Assembly (NCBI RefSeq): GCF_047663525.1
Contig: NC_092587.1
Coordinates: forward strand, 203,822,001-203,886,000
DNA: 64,000 nt
Origin: Anas platyrhynchos
Lineage: Eukaryota > Chordata > Aves > Anseriformes > Anatidae
Reading direction: 5' to 3'
The notes under the pieces are model-generated. The model saw nothing but the letters and a program-made list of their open reading frames with translations, had not been told where the DNA came from and ran no database searches. The translations under genes and the position numbers were made by a program. Positions 33,888 to 43,756 of this stretch are shown piece by piece (position 1 is the stretch's first letter; each line of letters starts with the position of its first letter).

Positions 33888-34319
33888 GGTGACCCCATAA
33901 GGAGGGCTGACCCCAGAAGGAGGGCCAACCCCATAAGGAGGGATGATCCCATGATGAAGGTTGACCCCATGAGGAGTGCTGATCCCATAAGGTGGGCTGA
34001 CCCCATGAAGAAGGCTGACCCCATAAGGAGGGATGACCCCACAATGAGGGATTACCCCATGAGGAGGGATGACCCTATAAGGAGGGATGACCCCATAAGG
34101 AGGGATGACCCAATGAGGAGGGATGACCCTGTTAGGAGGGCTGACCCCATAAGGATGGCTGACCCCACAAGGAGAGCTGATGCCAGAAGGAGGGCCAACC
34201 CCACAAGGAGGGATGACCCCACAAGGAGGGATGACCCCATGAGGAAGGTTGACCCCATGAGGAAGGTTGACCCCAGAACGAGGGCTGACCCCATACGGAG
34301 GGCTGACCCCATAAGGAGG
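33888..34319. repeat. 18-bp minisatellite, 24 units
   Basis: Tandem copies of an 18-bp unit close to GACCCCATAAGGAGGGCT. The block is exactly 432 bp, that is 24 units with no insertion or deletion, though many units carry substitutions. Because 18 is a multiple of 3, several frames stay open on both strands; one encodes a degenerate DPIRRA/DPIRRD hexapeptide repeat. There is no start context, splice signal or homologue to suggest a protein. It lies between THRSP copies 2 and 3. Confidence 0.93.
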
Positions 34320-35430
34320 CTGGAAACAAGGCAGGAGCTGGGAGGGAGCGGGCAGGCAGCAGCCCCGTGCAGGATCCATGGGTTATGGAGCAGGGTGGGG
34401 GTGACAGAAGCAGCAGAATGGGGATTCAGTGGGGTCACCTCCAGCCCTTACAGGTGAGCAAGGAGGTGCCTGCATGGCACCGCCATGGAGAAATCCCCTA
34501 AATTCGGGACAGATCTGTGTCCCATGCACTTCCTCATCCTGGCACAGCTGTGGGTTTCTGTCTGATCCCCAACCATGGGGTGGTGACGCGGGGAGGCGCT
34601 GAAGCTGTCCTGTGGCAATGAGATCTGGGGAAAAAGAAGAAATCTGGGGAGAAAAGTCCCGTGGGGAGTGGGAGATCCACCAGGGGGCCGCGCTGCCATA
34701 CAGAGGGACCTGGACAGGCTGGGGAGGTGGGCTGAGAAATATCTCCTGGAGCTCAGGGAGGGGAAACTGGTCAGAACCAGCCCTGGACCCCCCAGCACCA
34801 CGTGGACCCGCAGGTGCCCGAGCCCAGGAGCCACGCGGGGTGCTTGGGGGGGGAATGTCCCCGCGGTCATTCACCCACCCGGAGCAGGAGGACGGGGGCT
34901 GAGTGAGGGGGAGGAGGTGGCAGCGCGGTGAGGAAGGCTGAGCCCAGCTCAGGCGATGCTCCTGGCTCAGGATTTTGGGTTGGCAGCTGGAGAAGCTCCC
35001 GGTGCCCTGGGCAGGGTCCCGTCAGGGCATCCGGAGAGCTCAGCACCGCTGATGAACGTGACTGATAAGGGCCCCAAGATGTTCCAGGCAGGGGCTGTGA
35101 CCTGCCACCAGCTCCAAAGGTCCCTGGGCAGCACCCCACAGCAGATCAGGCCCCCTCCACCACGGCAGGGGATGCTGCAACAGCCCCCGTTGCCACTGCT
35201 CACAGAGATTTACCCCAAAAGGACTGCAGCGTTGGGTTCTCAGCCTCACACCGGGAACTGATCCCAAAATCGGTGAGCTGAGTGTACAGACACGAGCGGG
35301 AACACAGGGGACAACCCGCAGTGCTGGACCAAAGACTTCCAGCCCCCTGCCTGGTGCCCTGCTGTCACCAGTGCCACCGAATCCCAACCGAACCCACCCC
35401 AAAAGGCAGCATGAAGCAGCCCAAGAGCCA
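34320..35430. other. Intergenic stretch between the minisatellite and THRSP copy 3
   Basis: GC-rich. It contains a short CR1 ORF2 relic on the plus strand at about 34705-34780 (GGGACCTGGACAGGCTGGGG, then GTGGGCTGAGAAATATCTCC). It also holds a segment at 35088-35180 that is related to the outer ends of the palindrome arms. An E-box CACGTG lies at 34799-34804. No gene is recognised. Confidence 0.55.
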
Positions 35431-35563
35431 TCCAGCTCCCTGGGCACCCGGGGACACGGCGGCACCGGGGCCAAGTGGGGCTAAGGGCACAGCCAGGGAC
35501 ATGGGGCTGGAGCCCAGCCTGGCCAGGGGAGGAGGAAGCAGAGGGGAGGAGAGGGGAGCAGAG

Positions 35564-35572
35564 CATAAAAAG
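35564..35572 (+). promoter_or_regulatory. TATA-like box of THRSP copy 3
   Basis: CATAAAAAG, 42 bases before the ATG, with the same purine-rich tract upstream as in copies 1 and 2. Homology to the copy 2 promoter extends upstream to about 35430 (GGGGACACGG..GGCACCGGGG). Confidence 0.75.
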
Positions 35573-35613
35573 CCCCTGCGGGACACACGGGCAGCAGCAG
35601 AAGCGCTGAGGCC

Positions 35614-36015
35614 ATGGAGCAGTACTTCTCAGCCACCCAGAAGATGGAGCAGGAGGTGATGTTCCCCAGCCTGCTGCGAGGGGTCTTCCCGCAGCAGGAG
35701 CGGGACGGGGAGGCCCCTGAGGGCGGCCCCACGGACCTGTACGAGCGCTACCAGCTCCTCAAGGCCATCAAGCCCGTGGTGGAGCGAGGCCTGGCCTCCG
35801 TCACCGACCCCGGCAGCAGCGGGGACGCCGAGGGTGACACCGAGGTGGCCCCGGATGACGGAGCCGAGGGCAACCTGGAGGAGCGCCTGTCCCACCACGT
35901 GAACGGCCTGCAGCAGGTCCTCACCGACCTGACCAAAAACACCAAAGCCCTGACGCGCAGGTACAGCCAGATCCTGGAGCAGATCAACCTCAGCGACGAT
36001 CAGTCCAGCTCGTGA
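35614..36015 (+). CDS. THRSP: THRSP (Spot 14) copy 3, with a diverged C-terminal half
   Basis: 133 aa, the same length as copies 1 and 2. Residues 6-73 are identical to copy 2, and only L5F differs before that. From residue 74 onward 17 of 60 residues differ, mostly in the C-terminal amphipathic part (copy 3 HHVNGLQQVLTDLTKNTK against copy 2 HHLAGLQQVLSHLARDTT) and at the tail (NLSDDQSSS). The promoter is conserved. The donor GAG|GTAAGA lies at 36041. The likely acceptor is CCCCGCAG ending at 36780, with the non-coding exon 2 running to a poly(A) signal AATAAA at 37131-37136. The intron would be about 740 bp against 93 bp in the other copies, and there is no CAG repeat. The exon 2 assignment is inferred from signals only. 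The frame is intact, so the copy is probably functional. Confidence 0.92.
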   Translation: MEQYFSATQKMEQEVMFPSLLRGVFPQQERDGEAPEGGPTDLYERYQLLKAIKPVVERGLASVTDPGSSGDAEGDTEVAPDDGAEGNLEERLSHHVNGLQQVLTDLTKNTKALTRRYSQILEQINLSDDQSSS

Positions 36016-36780
36016 GCCTGCACCCCCGCCAGCCTCCGAGGTAAGAGTTTTGGGAGATGAGGAGCCCGAGGAGGAGCCGGCCAAGGGGTGGCACAGTGTC
36101 ATCTCCTTGCCCCATCAGCTGGGCGTCTTCCCAGCGTTTGCATCACTCCCCCAAACCCCAGAAGTTTTGAGCCTTCGTTTTGAGCCCTTTGTTGCTCAAC
36201 AGCTCCTCCAGTGTTTGTCCTGCTCAGTTGCCAACTGGCACAGGGCTGTGCCGCTGGACAAAGGTCACTTAGCGAGCTCCAAGTTGTCCCCAAAGCCCCC
36301 AGCTTGCAGTTTAGGCAATGTCTGGCTCCTGCTGGGCGGACTCCAAATATCCCAAAGCATCTTCAGGGAGGAAGGGGCCGGGTGCTTGGAGGACCCCGAG
36401 TTTTGGTCTGCAGGAGCTGCCAGACACTGGTGCTTCAGCTGCTTCTCCTTCCTCTCGGAGGAAAACCATAGGATTAATTTTTCAGGGAGTAAATTGGCCC
36501 TTTTGGGTCTCCAGATGTCTAAATGAGACGTGCCATCAGCTACCTCAATCCTCCCTTAGCCTGGAAAACAAAGCCAGGCTCTGGGCTGGTAGGACTTCAA
36601 TCCCTCAGTCCCTTTGGCCCCTGTACCCAACCCCAACCACGGGCTCAGCACCCAACAGAGCTCTGACAGCGCAAGCATACAGAAAAGATGCCCTGAACAA
36701 CAACACCAACCCTAATTTTGGACAAAATTCAACCAAGGATGAGGTCTTTCCAACCAAACCACCTCCGTTTTCCCCGCAGG

Positions 36781-37155
36781 ATGCTCTGACGTCCACGGCC
36801 CAGCGGCAGCTTTTCTCCTGCGCCAAGTCCCACCGAGGAACGTCCTCTGTGACCAGCGCTGAGCTCGGCCGCCGGCCCGCCGGGCGCTGCCTGGACCAGC
36901 CAAGCTGCCCCGCGGCCGATCCCGCCGGCTTCGTCTCACCTCCGTGCCCTGAAGGTGAAATTTCCCTGCAGCAGGGCAGAAGCAAGCGTTCAGTGTTATC
37001 GCTCTGTATAAGGCATCTGTAACTTTGAAGCAAGGCTTTTATTTTATTTTATGTTATGTTATTTTATTTTTGCGTGTGTCTAAATTACCTCCCCACTGGT
37101 CTCTGATGATGTAACCCAAGGGTGGTCTGAAATAAAATGCAAAGCCTCAAGCAAG
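36781..37155 (+). other. Probable non-coding second exon of THRSP copy 3
   Basis: Begins after a strong acceptor (CGTTTTCCCCGCAG) and ends about 20 bases after AATAAA at 37131-37136. Vertebrate THRSP genes carry all coding sequence in exon 1 and a 3-prime UTR exon 2, which fits. A long ORF overlapping it (36318-37022) shows no known domain and starts inside the intron. Confidence 0.5.
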
Positions 37156-37183
37156 TGTGAACGTGTGTTTTATACGGGCTGAT

Positions 37184-37394
37184 CCCTTCCCTTCCCTTCC
37201 CTTCCCTTCCCTTCCCTTCCCTTCCCTTCCCTTCCCTTCCCTTCCCTTCCCTTCCCTTCCCTTCCCTTCCCTTCCCTTCCCTTCCCTTCCCTTCCCTTCC
37301 CTTCCCTTCCCTTCCCTTCCCTTCCCTTCCCTTCCCTTCCCTTCCCTTCCCTTCCCTTCCCTTCCCTTCCCTTCCCTTCCCTTCCCTTCCCTTC
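37184..37394. repeat. (CCCTT)42 pentanucleotide array
   Basis: An uninterrupted run of CCCTT/AAGGG units over 211 bp, about 42 copies, starting some 30 bases past the presumed 3-prime end of THRSP copy 3. It is a pure polypyrimidine/polypurine tract. Such tracts can form triplex (H-DNA) or G-quadruplex structures on the AAGGG strand and are length-unstable. Confidence 0.97.
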
Positions 37395-40300
37395 ATGTCT
37401 CACATTATTCCTCAAGGGAATAAATTATTTTTGCTCACCCTGTAGCCAGGCAGGGCTTCACCAGCTATTAAAACAAAAAATTACCTCTTTTATTCTGTTC
37501 CCCTAGATTAAAACAGGCGAGGAACCGGGCTGCATTAATAGCAACCAGGCAATTAAGCAACCAGCTGCTTTCGATGGCATCTTGGGGGCTTTCCAAGGCC
37601 ACCTCAGACACCTCCTCAGCCCTCAGCCACACATTCCCCAGGCACGCAGAGGTGGGTGGAGGAGATAAAGGACTGGAAGTGTTGCTGGTGTTTGCTCAGC
37701 GCCCGGCTGTTTGATTTAGGAGTGGCTCCTGGAGCTGCCCAGTGGCGCAGGAGCTATTTCGCAGCAGTCCTGGAGCAAACTGCTGCTGGTTTTGCTTTTT
37801 GGCCACGCTGTGCCTTGTTCCACGAGGCTGGAGGTGTCCCCAGTCCTGGTGTCCTATTGCCTGGCTCTTGAATCATAGAATCACAGAATCGTCTAGGTTG
37901 GGAGAGCCCTCCAAGATCACCCCATCCAACCTCTGACCTAACCCCAACCACTCCTCCACTAAACCATGTCACTAAGTCCAACATCTCAACGTTTTTTGAA
38001 GACCTCCAGGGATGGTGACTCCACCACCTCCCCGGGCAGCCCATCCCAACGCCTCACAACCCTTTTGGTGAAGAATTTCTTCCTAATATCCAACCTAAAC
38101 CTCCCCTGGTGCAACTTTAGCCCGTTCCCTCTCATCCTGTCCCCAGCTTTCCATGGAAATCTCCTTCCCTGCGATGCCCTGGAGCACGTGGGTCATGGAA
38201 ACAGGGCTCTTGAGGTGCCCTCTGCACCAGTTGATGACTCCAACATGACACGAAGGGTGGAGATCAGCCCTGGAGCACCTCCTACACGGAGCAAAGTGCC
38301 TTCATCTCCTCGAGTGACTTCTACACCAGGCAAAAGGGAACCCAAGGCCAACAGGAGCCGCTCAGTGCTGCTTCCAAGCTGCTTCCCCACGTCCAAGCTT
38401 CTCATTTCCCTCTCTGTTTTCACAGCTGCTTTCCGTAATCGTTCCATTATTTTTTTTTCCCCTCGGATATTTACTTGCAGAGGGGTATAAAACCCAGATA
38501 GGAATGCCGTCGACCTAATTCTCTGTAACAGAAGCTGCCTGCTGGATGTGTTAACGAAATAAATCTGGTAAAAAATTCTTGCACGGGCAACACTGCTTTC
38601 CAATCCGATGTACGAACGAGCACAGAGCTCTTCCAGCTCATTGTTGCGTGCCTATTTATACAATTTTCAGAACCACATATTTATTCCCCACGAAGCCATT
38701 GTCAAGTTGCTCGTTCCTCGGCAGACACCGAGTTATTTAACATGATTATTTTTGTCGCTCAATTATTTTTTTAATTACTTTTGTGGTCGCTTGTGTACAG
38801 GGTAATCCTTTCAGGCAATGCAAGGACGGTCCCTTGGAGTCTTGGAGATGTTCTTCTGCCATTCGAAAGCTGGGGACGGTGGGAGATCTACTTTTGAAGT
38901 GTCTACAGGAGAAATGTGATAGCTGTTGGCGACCTTCCCTTTGAGAACAGGAAGGGATCTATGACACTCTGAGCTTCTCACTAAGCTCTACGCAGTGGTG
39001 CCCCCAAATCCATCAAACCTGCAGGTTTTCTCTTCCCAGCTCAGTGCAACCATTGGAAAAGCCTAGCAGAGATCCTGGGTGGAAATTCCAGCTCAATCCA
39101 AAGAAAAATCCATCCCTCAAAGGGAGAAACCCCGCTAACCCCACTGAAACAGCATGGTGGTGGTCAAAGCCTCCCAATGGGTGTGGAGCAGCAGTGGAGC
39201 TACAATAGGGCTGCTGGTTGTGGGAATCCCAAAACCCTGGTCGCTCCAGGCTATGGAGACATTCACCCTCTTGGCTTTTTACTTCTTTCCCGAGGGAAGA
39301 ATGAAATTAAACCAGCCTGGGCTGGGTTTTACCAGCAGCGTGGAGCGCTGAGATCCCATTTCTGCCTTTCAGTGCTTGCTCCCCACCCACCGCTCTCCCC
39401 AGCGTTGCTGTGGCTGTGGGGTAAAAGGAGGGACACGAGCGCCTGTTTCCACTTAGTGCAGGCTCAGGGGGCTTGGATGCAGTCAGATGCTGCCCTGCAA
39501 AACCTTCCTCGACTGGGACAGCAAGCAGATCGGATGTGTGGCCCCAGTAATTCACGAAGGATTTGGTGTGACTGCCAAAAAAAGGCACCAAATCCCCGTG
39601 GGTAAGCAGTGATGTGCCAAGGGTTTGGGCTGCGAGAAAGTTTTTCCTTCAGGACCCTTTTTAGATCAGATGACTTTGGCACTTTAAAGTGGATCCTCAC
39701 CAAAAAGGAGAACAAAAAAAAATATCCAACTGGGAGTAATTTGCATAGCAGGACTGAGAAATGCCATCTTCAAGCAAGTCGTGCAGCTGGCGGGATTAAA
39801 AAGTCCCAGAAGAAGCACGAATAAAAACAATCAGATTTTCTACATACACGGTGACCTCCAGCCAAATATCTCAAAATGCTGATTCTAGGATGTCAGCTAA
39901 TTCCTCTTGCTGAGCTGGCGAGGATCTGTGTTGTGGCACTGAAGGTTTGTTGTCTCTTCTCTCATCAGCCACCCTCAATTCTGGCACGCGGAAATCTTCG
40001 AGGCAAGGTGTTGCACGAAGCAGCCTCTTCTACTGCTCTTCAGCATCTGGGTCCAGCTTTGATGGAGCCTTGAATGAGGACTGGATTTGTTGTAAAGGTG
40101 AGCGGGTAGAGGAGATGAAGCCTTTTATTAGACTGATGGACAAAGCTGGAAAAAAAGAGGCAAGCTGAAACAGAAGCTGAGAGACCTGAGGAAGCCTCCT
40201 GTGCCCCAAAGCCTGCACGTTTTTATCCATCTCCAGCAAAAACTCCTCTTAGCTTTGGACAACCACGTCCAGTTTGGCCAATAACGAAACAAAGACACAG

Positions 40301-41185
40301 AAGCGATGAGTGGCCTTAGGACAAATCTGTAAGCAACAGGGGACCCCGAAACACTGAATTTTTTTAAAAAAAGAAAAGGAATGAACAGATTTCCTTGTGG
40401 GTGTTTCAGTTTTGTGGGAAACAGCCCCACCGCCACGCAACCTGTGGTGTTTCCCACTTCTGATCTTTGCTGAGCACGGGATATCTGAGACCAACACGCT
40501 GCGCAAAAAAGATACCGACCAAATCTTTCCGGCCCGATTGCAAAGAATGGTTCAGGCTCCAGCAGAGATTCGGGTTTGGTCCTGTTTACCCTGCACGAAT
40601 TACTCAGAAGCCGGGGTTTGTATTGGCAACAAGGGAAATAACACCGCCTGGGCCAGATGGTAGGCACCCCGAGCCGACAGCGGCATCGGATACAATAGCG
40701 GCATTGGTGAGATGGTTTGGGGCCAAAAAAAAAAGGGGGGGGGGGAACAAAAAGTGGTAAAAATGTTGATTTGGTTTCAATCCAGCCCAGTGGGGCTCCC
40801 CAGAGGTGCTCCTTCTCTGGAAAGGATCATTGTGCTCCTGGTGACGGCGCAGGTAGAGTTACAGGAGGTGTGCGCTGGCAGCCAGCCCGAGTCCAGCCCG
40901 CTCCCCGCTGATTGCCAGAAAGCTAACGAGCAAATGCTTCCGCTTTCACGCTGTTCCCTCCCCTCTGGCTGGACCTGCAACCTGTCCCGAGGCTGTGTTA
41001 GGGCCAAAACTGGAGCTTCTGGGGCAGCAGATTAGGTAAAAAGAGCAACCCAGCGAAGTAAAATCGAGTGAAGGAGGGCCGGAGGGGCCATCCAGCGTGC
41101 GGGGCAGGAGCTGAGCAGAAAGTATCGGGTTTTGTGGTGTCGACAAGCCACTGCCTGCCTTCTTTCCACCGTGGGTCTCAGGGAG
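37395..41185. other. Intergenic DNA between THRSP copy 3 and KCTD14
   Basis: Apart from the CR1 at 37871-38150, no gene or RNA is recognised. Short ORFs on both strands lack domains and splice context. A poly-A/poly-G junction lies at about 40727-40745. Confidence 0.5.
37871..38150 (-). repeat. CR1 LINE 3-prime end, antisense
   Basis: The plus strand starts with the reverse complement of the CR1 tail (AATCATAGAATCACAGAATC). It continues with GGTTGGGAGAGCCCTCC, CACCATCCCTGG-type and GAAGAATTTCTTCCTAA complements, ending near TGTCCCCAGC. It is truncated at its own 5-prime end, with moderate divergence. Confidence 0.92.
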
Positions 41186-43756
41186 ATGAGCATTTCGTCG
41201 GAGCACAAGCCCCTCGGGAAGCAGGTCACCGGCAGCCTGCACACGGTGAGTAAGGTACGGGCTCGGGGACACAGCTCTCTCCTCTGGGATCACAGCTTCA
41301 TTATAGGCTTCATTATAGGGTTTTTTGTCCCCCATCTGCTACTTCGAAGACACCAGGGCTTGCCAGATGTGTGGTGACGAAGAGGATTCTGCTTTGCTTA
41401 CAGAAGGGCCACGTCCCTCGCAGGCATACAAGGCAGCAGCAAACAGCCTAGGTGGTTATTTTTCTCTTTTGGCAAGTGGTGGAATTAATTTGATATTTGA
41501 TGTTAACCTCGATTTGCTGCATCCCTAACGTAAAAGTGTGCTGTGTGGGTTGTTAGTCTGGCTACTGTATTAACAAAGACTACGTTTTCCATTTGTATGA
41601 GTGGCAAACATTAGGAAACACTCAGCCTGCCTCCCGAAAAAGGAGCAAGGGCTCAAAAACATGAGACTCTCCTAATAATGAACCCTGCTGGGGAAAGCTG
41701 TTGTTATCACTTGGAGTAAGGGCAGATTTCCTAATTTAGAGGTTTTACTGTAGGAACAGCTTTGGGGTGTGCTTTTTAGCAGGTAGAAATCACTAGATAC
41801 TCTCAGAAAATTGTTTTCTCTTCTCTTGGCCCTGTCACAGATGCTTGCCCTTGAGACGAAGCCCCCATCGCTGGGGCAGCTGGGTCTTTGGCCAGCATCT
41901 CCTGTCATTTCCCTGGCTTGCCTAAGCCGTGAGCTCATTTCTGCTGGACCTCACGGCTTGCTGCTGTTTTAAAGACGAGGTTTCCCCCAGCCATGAGTTG
42001 TCTGTTCCTATCCCCTCCTCTTGCCAGCTCTGGCTGGCACGCTTCACTTCCAGCATGTGACTGGAGGCACTGGGGCAGATCCTTGCGTGGTCAGATCCAA
42101 GGAAGAGGAGGGCTGGTTGTTGACTCGCTCCGTCCCAATGGCAGGCGTGGTCCTGGGAGTGTGATTTGTCACAGGAGTGACGTTGTGAGAGGAAAGAAGT
42201 GCCTCATTTCTTCCTCTTCTCGCTCGACTGAGCGCTAAAAAAACCCAAAGGGAGGCTGCTAAAAGTTCTTCAGCAAGGTCAGAAGTGACGCCAGGTCCCG
42301 CGCTCTGCGCAGGCCTCACCTGACATTTCAGACAGTGAACTAAAAGAAACATAAATCAAAATCCAAAATTTGCCTTCTTCCTTCTTCAATCCACCTCAGC
42401 TCCATGAATTATCCTCTTTACATCCCATCTCATGCTACCACAAGCAGATACTGAGGTAAAAAGATTCTGTGCTCCACCTCAGACATGCTGGATGGTGGCA
42501 TCCTGCTTCAGGGTTTGTAACAGACCCCCCAGACAGCTGAAAACCAGTCCCACCACGTCTAAGATTTCAAAAAGCTTGAGTTTTGCTTCTGAAGAGAAAA
42601 TATTACCTCAGGTGAGAGGAACGGAGCTGCACAGCTTTGAGATGTATCCTCACCCCTCTGCAGTGCAGCAACAGGAGGGTGAGGGCCCTGAAAGCAGAGA
42701 TAACGCTCATGTGGGGTTTAGGAGATCGACATCAAACCCCAAAACCACTGACAGCTTCCCCAGGACTCTTCTTATCTGTCTTTCCTACGGGTAAAATGAC
42801 TCTGCTATGTCCCAGGGATGTGGTGAGGACCCATTTAGAAATGTCCAAGTCTCTGCTGCTCTGGTTATGTGGACCAAGCATAAATATCCTAAATTTAGAA
42901 ACAAATGATGAGGACATTCCCATCCACCCCCCTTGGGACAAGGGTTCATCCTGCTCTTTACGCTGCCATTCCAATTTCCAGCTGCAATTGTATTTATTTT
43001 TTCCCCTTTTCCCTGACTCTTCCATGCTGACAGCCACTGAGGGGTAACACATGTGGGGTTTTTGTTCCCTTGTGCCACCCGCAGCTATCACCCATTGTGG
43101 AGCTGAACGTCGGGGGGGAGCTGTACACGACGACGCTGAGCACCCTAAAGAAACACCCTGGCTCCAAGCTGGCAGAGATGTTCACCGGCCAGCCCAAACT
43201 CAGGCGAGACTCAGAGGGAAGGTTCTTCATCGACAGGCCGGGCACCTATTTCAAATACATCTTGGAGTACCTGCGCAGCAACCAAGTGCCCACCCAGTGC
43301 GTCCAAGATGTCTACAAGGAGGCCTTGTTCTACGACATCGAGCCCCTGATCAAGCAGCTGGAGGACTCCCCACAGATTTTCGGGGAGCTCGTGGCAAGGA
43401 AGCAGTTCCTGGCCCGCGTGCCCAACTACAGTGAGAACATCGAACTGATGATCCGCATCGCCAGGGCGGAGGCGGTGGCGTCCCGCTGCTCTGGTGTCAT
43501 CGTCTGCGTTGTCCGAACGGAGGAGGACGCGGCCAGGTGCCAGGATGCCTTGAACAGTTTGGACATGGACAAAAAATCCGTGGTGAAGTTCGGCCCCTGG
43601 AAAGCAGCGCCGAGCATCTCTGATCTGCTGGACTGCATTCAGATGGATGTTGAAGCCAAAGGGTACAAGATATCCTTCCAGCCCCACGTTGCCGAGAAAG
43701 GTTTTCGCTTCAAATCGCACGACTTCTTCTACAAATTCCTGTTCACCTGGTGGTAG
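41186..43756 (+). CDS. KCTD14: KCTD14, BTB/POZ domain protein
   Basis: Two coding exons. Exon 1, 41186-41245, encodes MSISSEHKPLGKQVTGSLHT and ends at a strong donor (ACG|GTGAGTAAG). Exon 2, 43085-43756, starts after the acceptor CCACCCGCAG and continues in phase 0 with LSPIVELNVGGELYTTTLST. The product is 243 aa. The BTB domain covers about residues 23-120 (VGGELYTT; FFIDRPGTYFKYILEYLRS). The C-terminal half contains PQIFGELVARKQFL, ARAEAVASR, SVVKFGPWKA and the terminal FTFTWW-like FLFTWW, as in human KCTD14 (FTFTWW). KCTD14 is poorly studied; a Cullin-3 adaptor role is inferred from the family. Exon 1 is inferred from frame, splice signals and position, since human N-termini differ. An exon 2-internal ATG at 43070 lies before the acceptor and was rejected. 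Candidate poly(A) signals are at 44113 and 44394. Confidence 0.9.

Noticed and set aside
33783-34457. 224-codon ORF with a DPIRRA/DPIRRD hexapeptide repeat, and counterpart ORFs on the other strand
   Set aside because: Several frames are open on both strands because the unit is 18 bp. No homologue, promoter or codon signal supports a gene.
36318-37022. 234-codon ORF over the copy 3 intron and presumed exon 2
   Set aside because: Starts within the intron, crosses the predicted acceptor and has no known domain. The UTR exon reading is simpler.
37085-37423. GREGK and FPSLP repeat ORFs over the pentanucleotide array
   Set aside because: Direct translation of (CCCTT)n and its complement; not genes.
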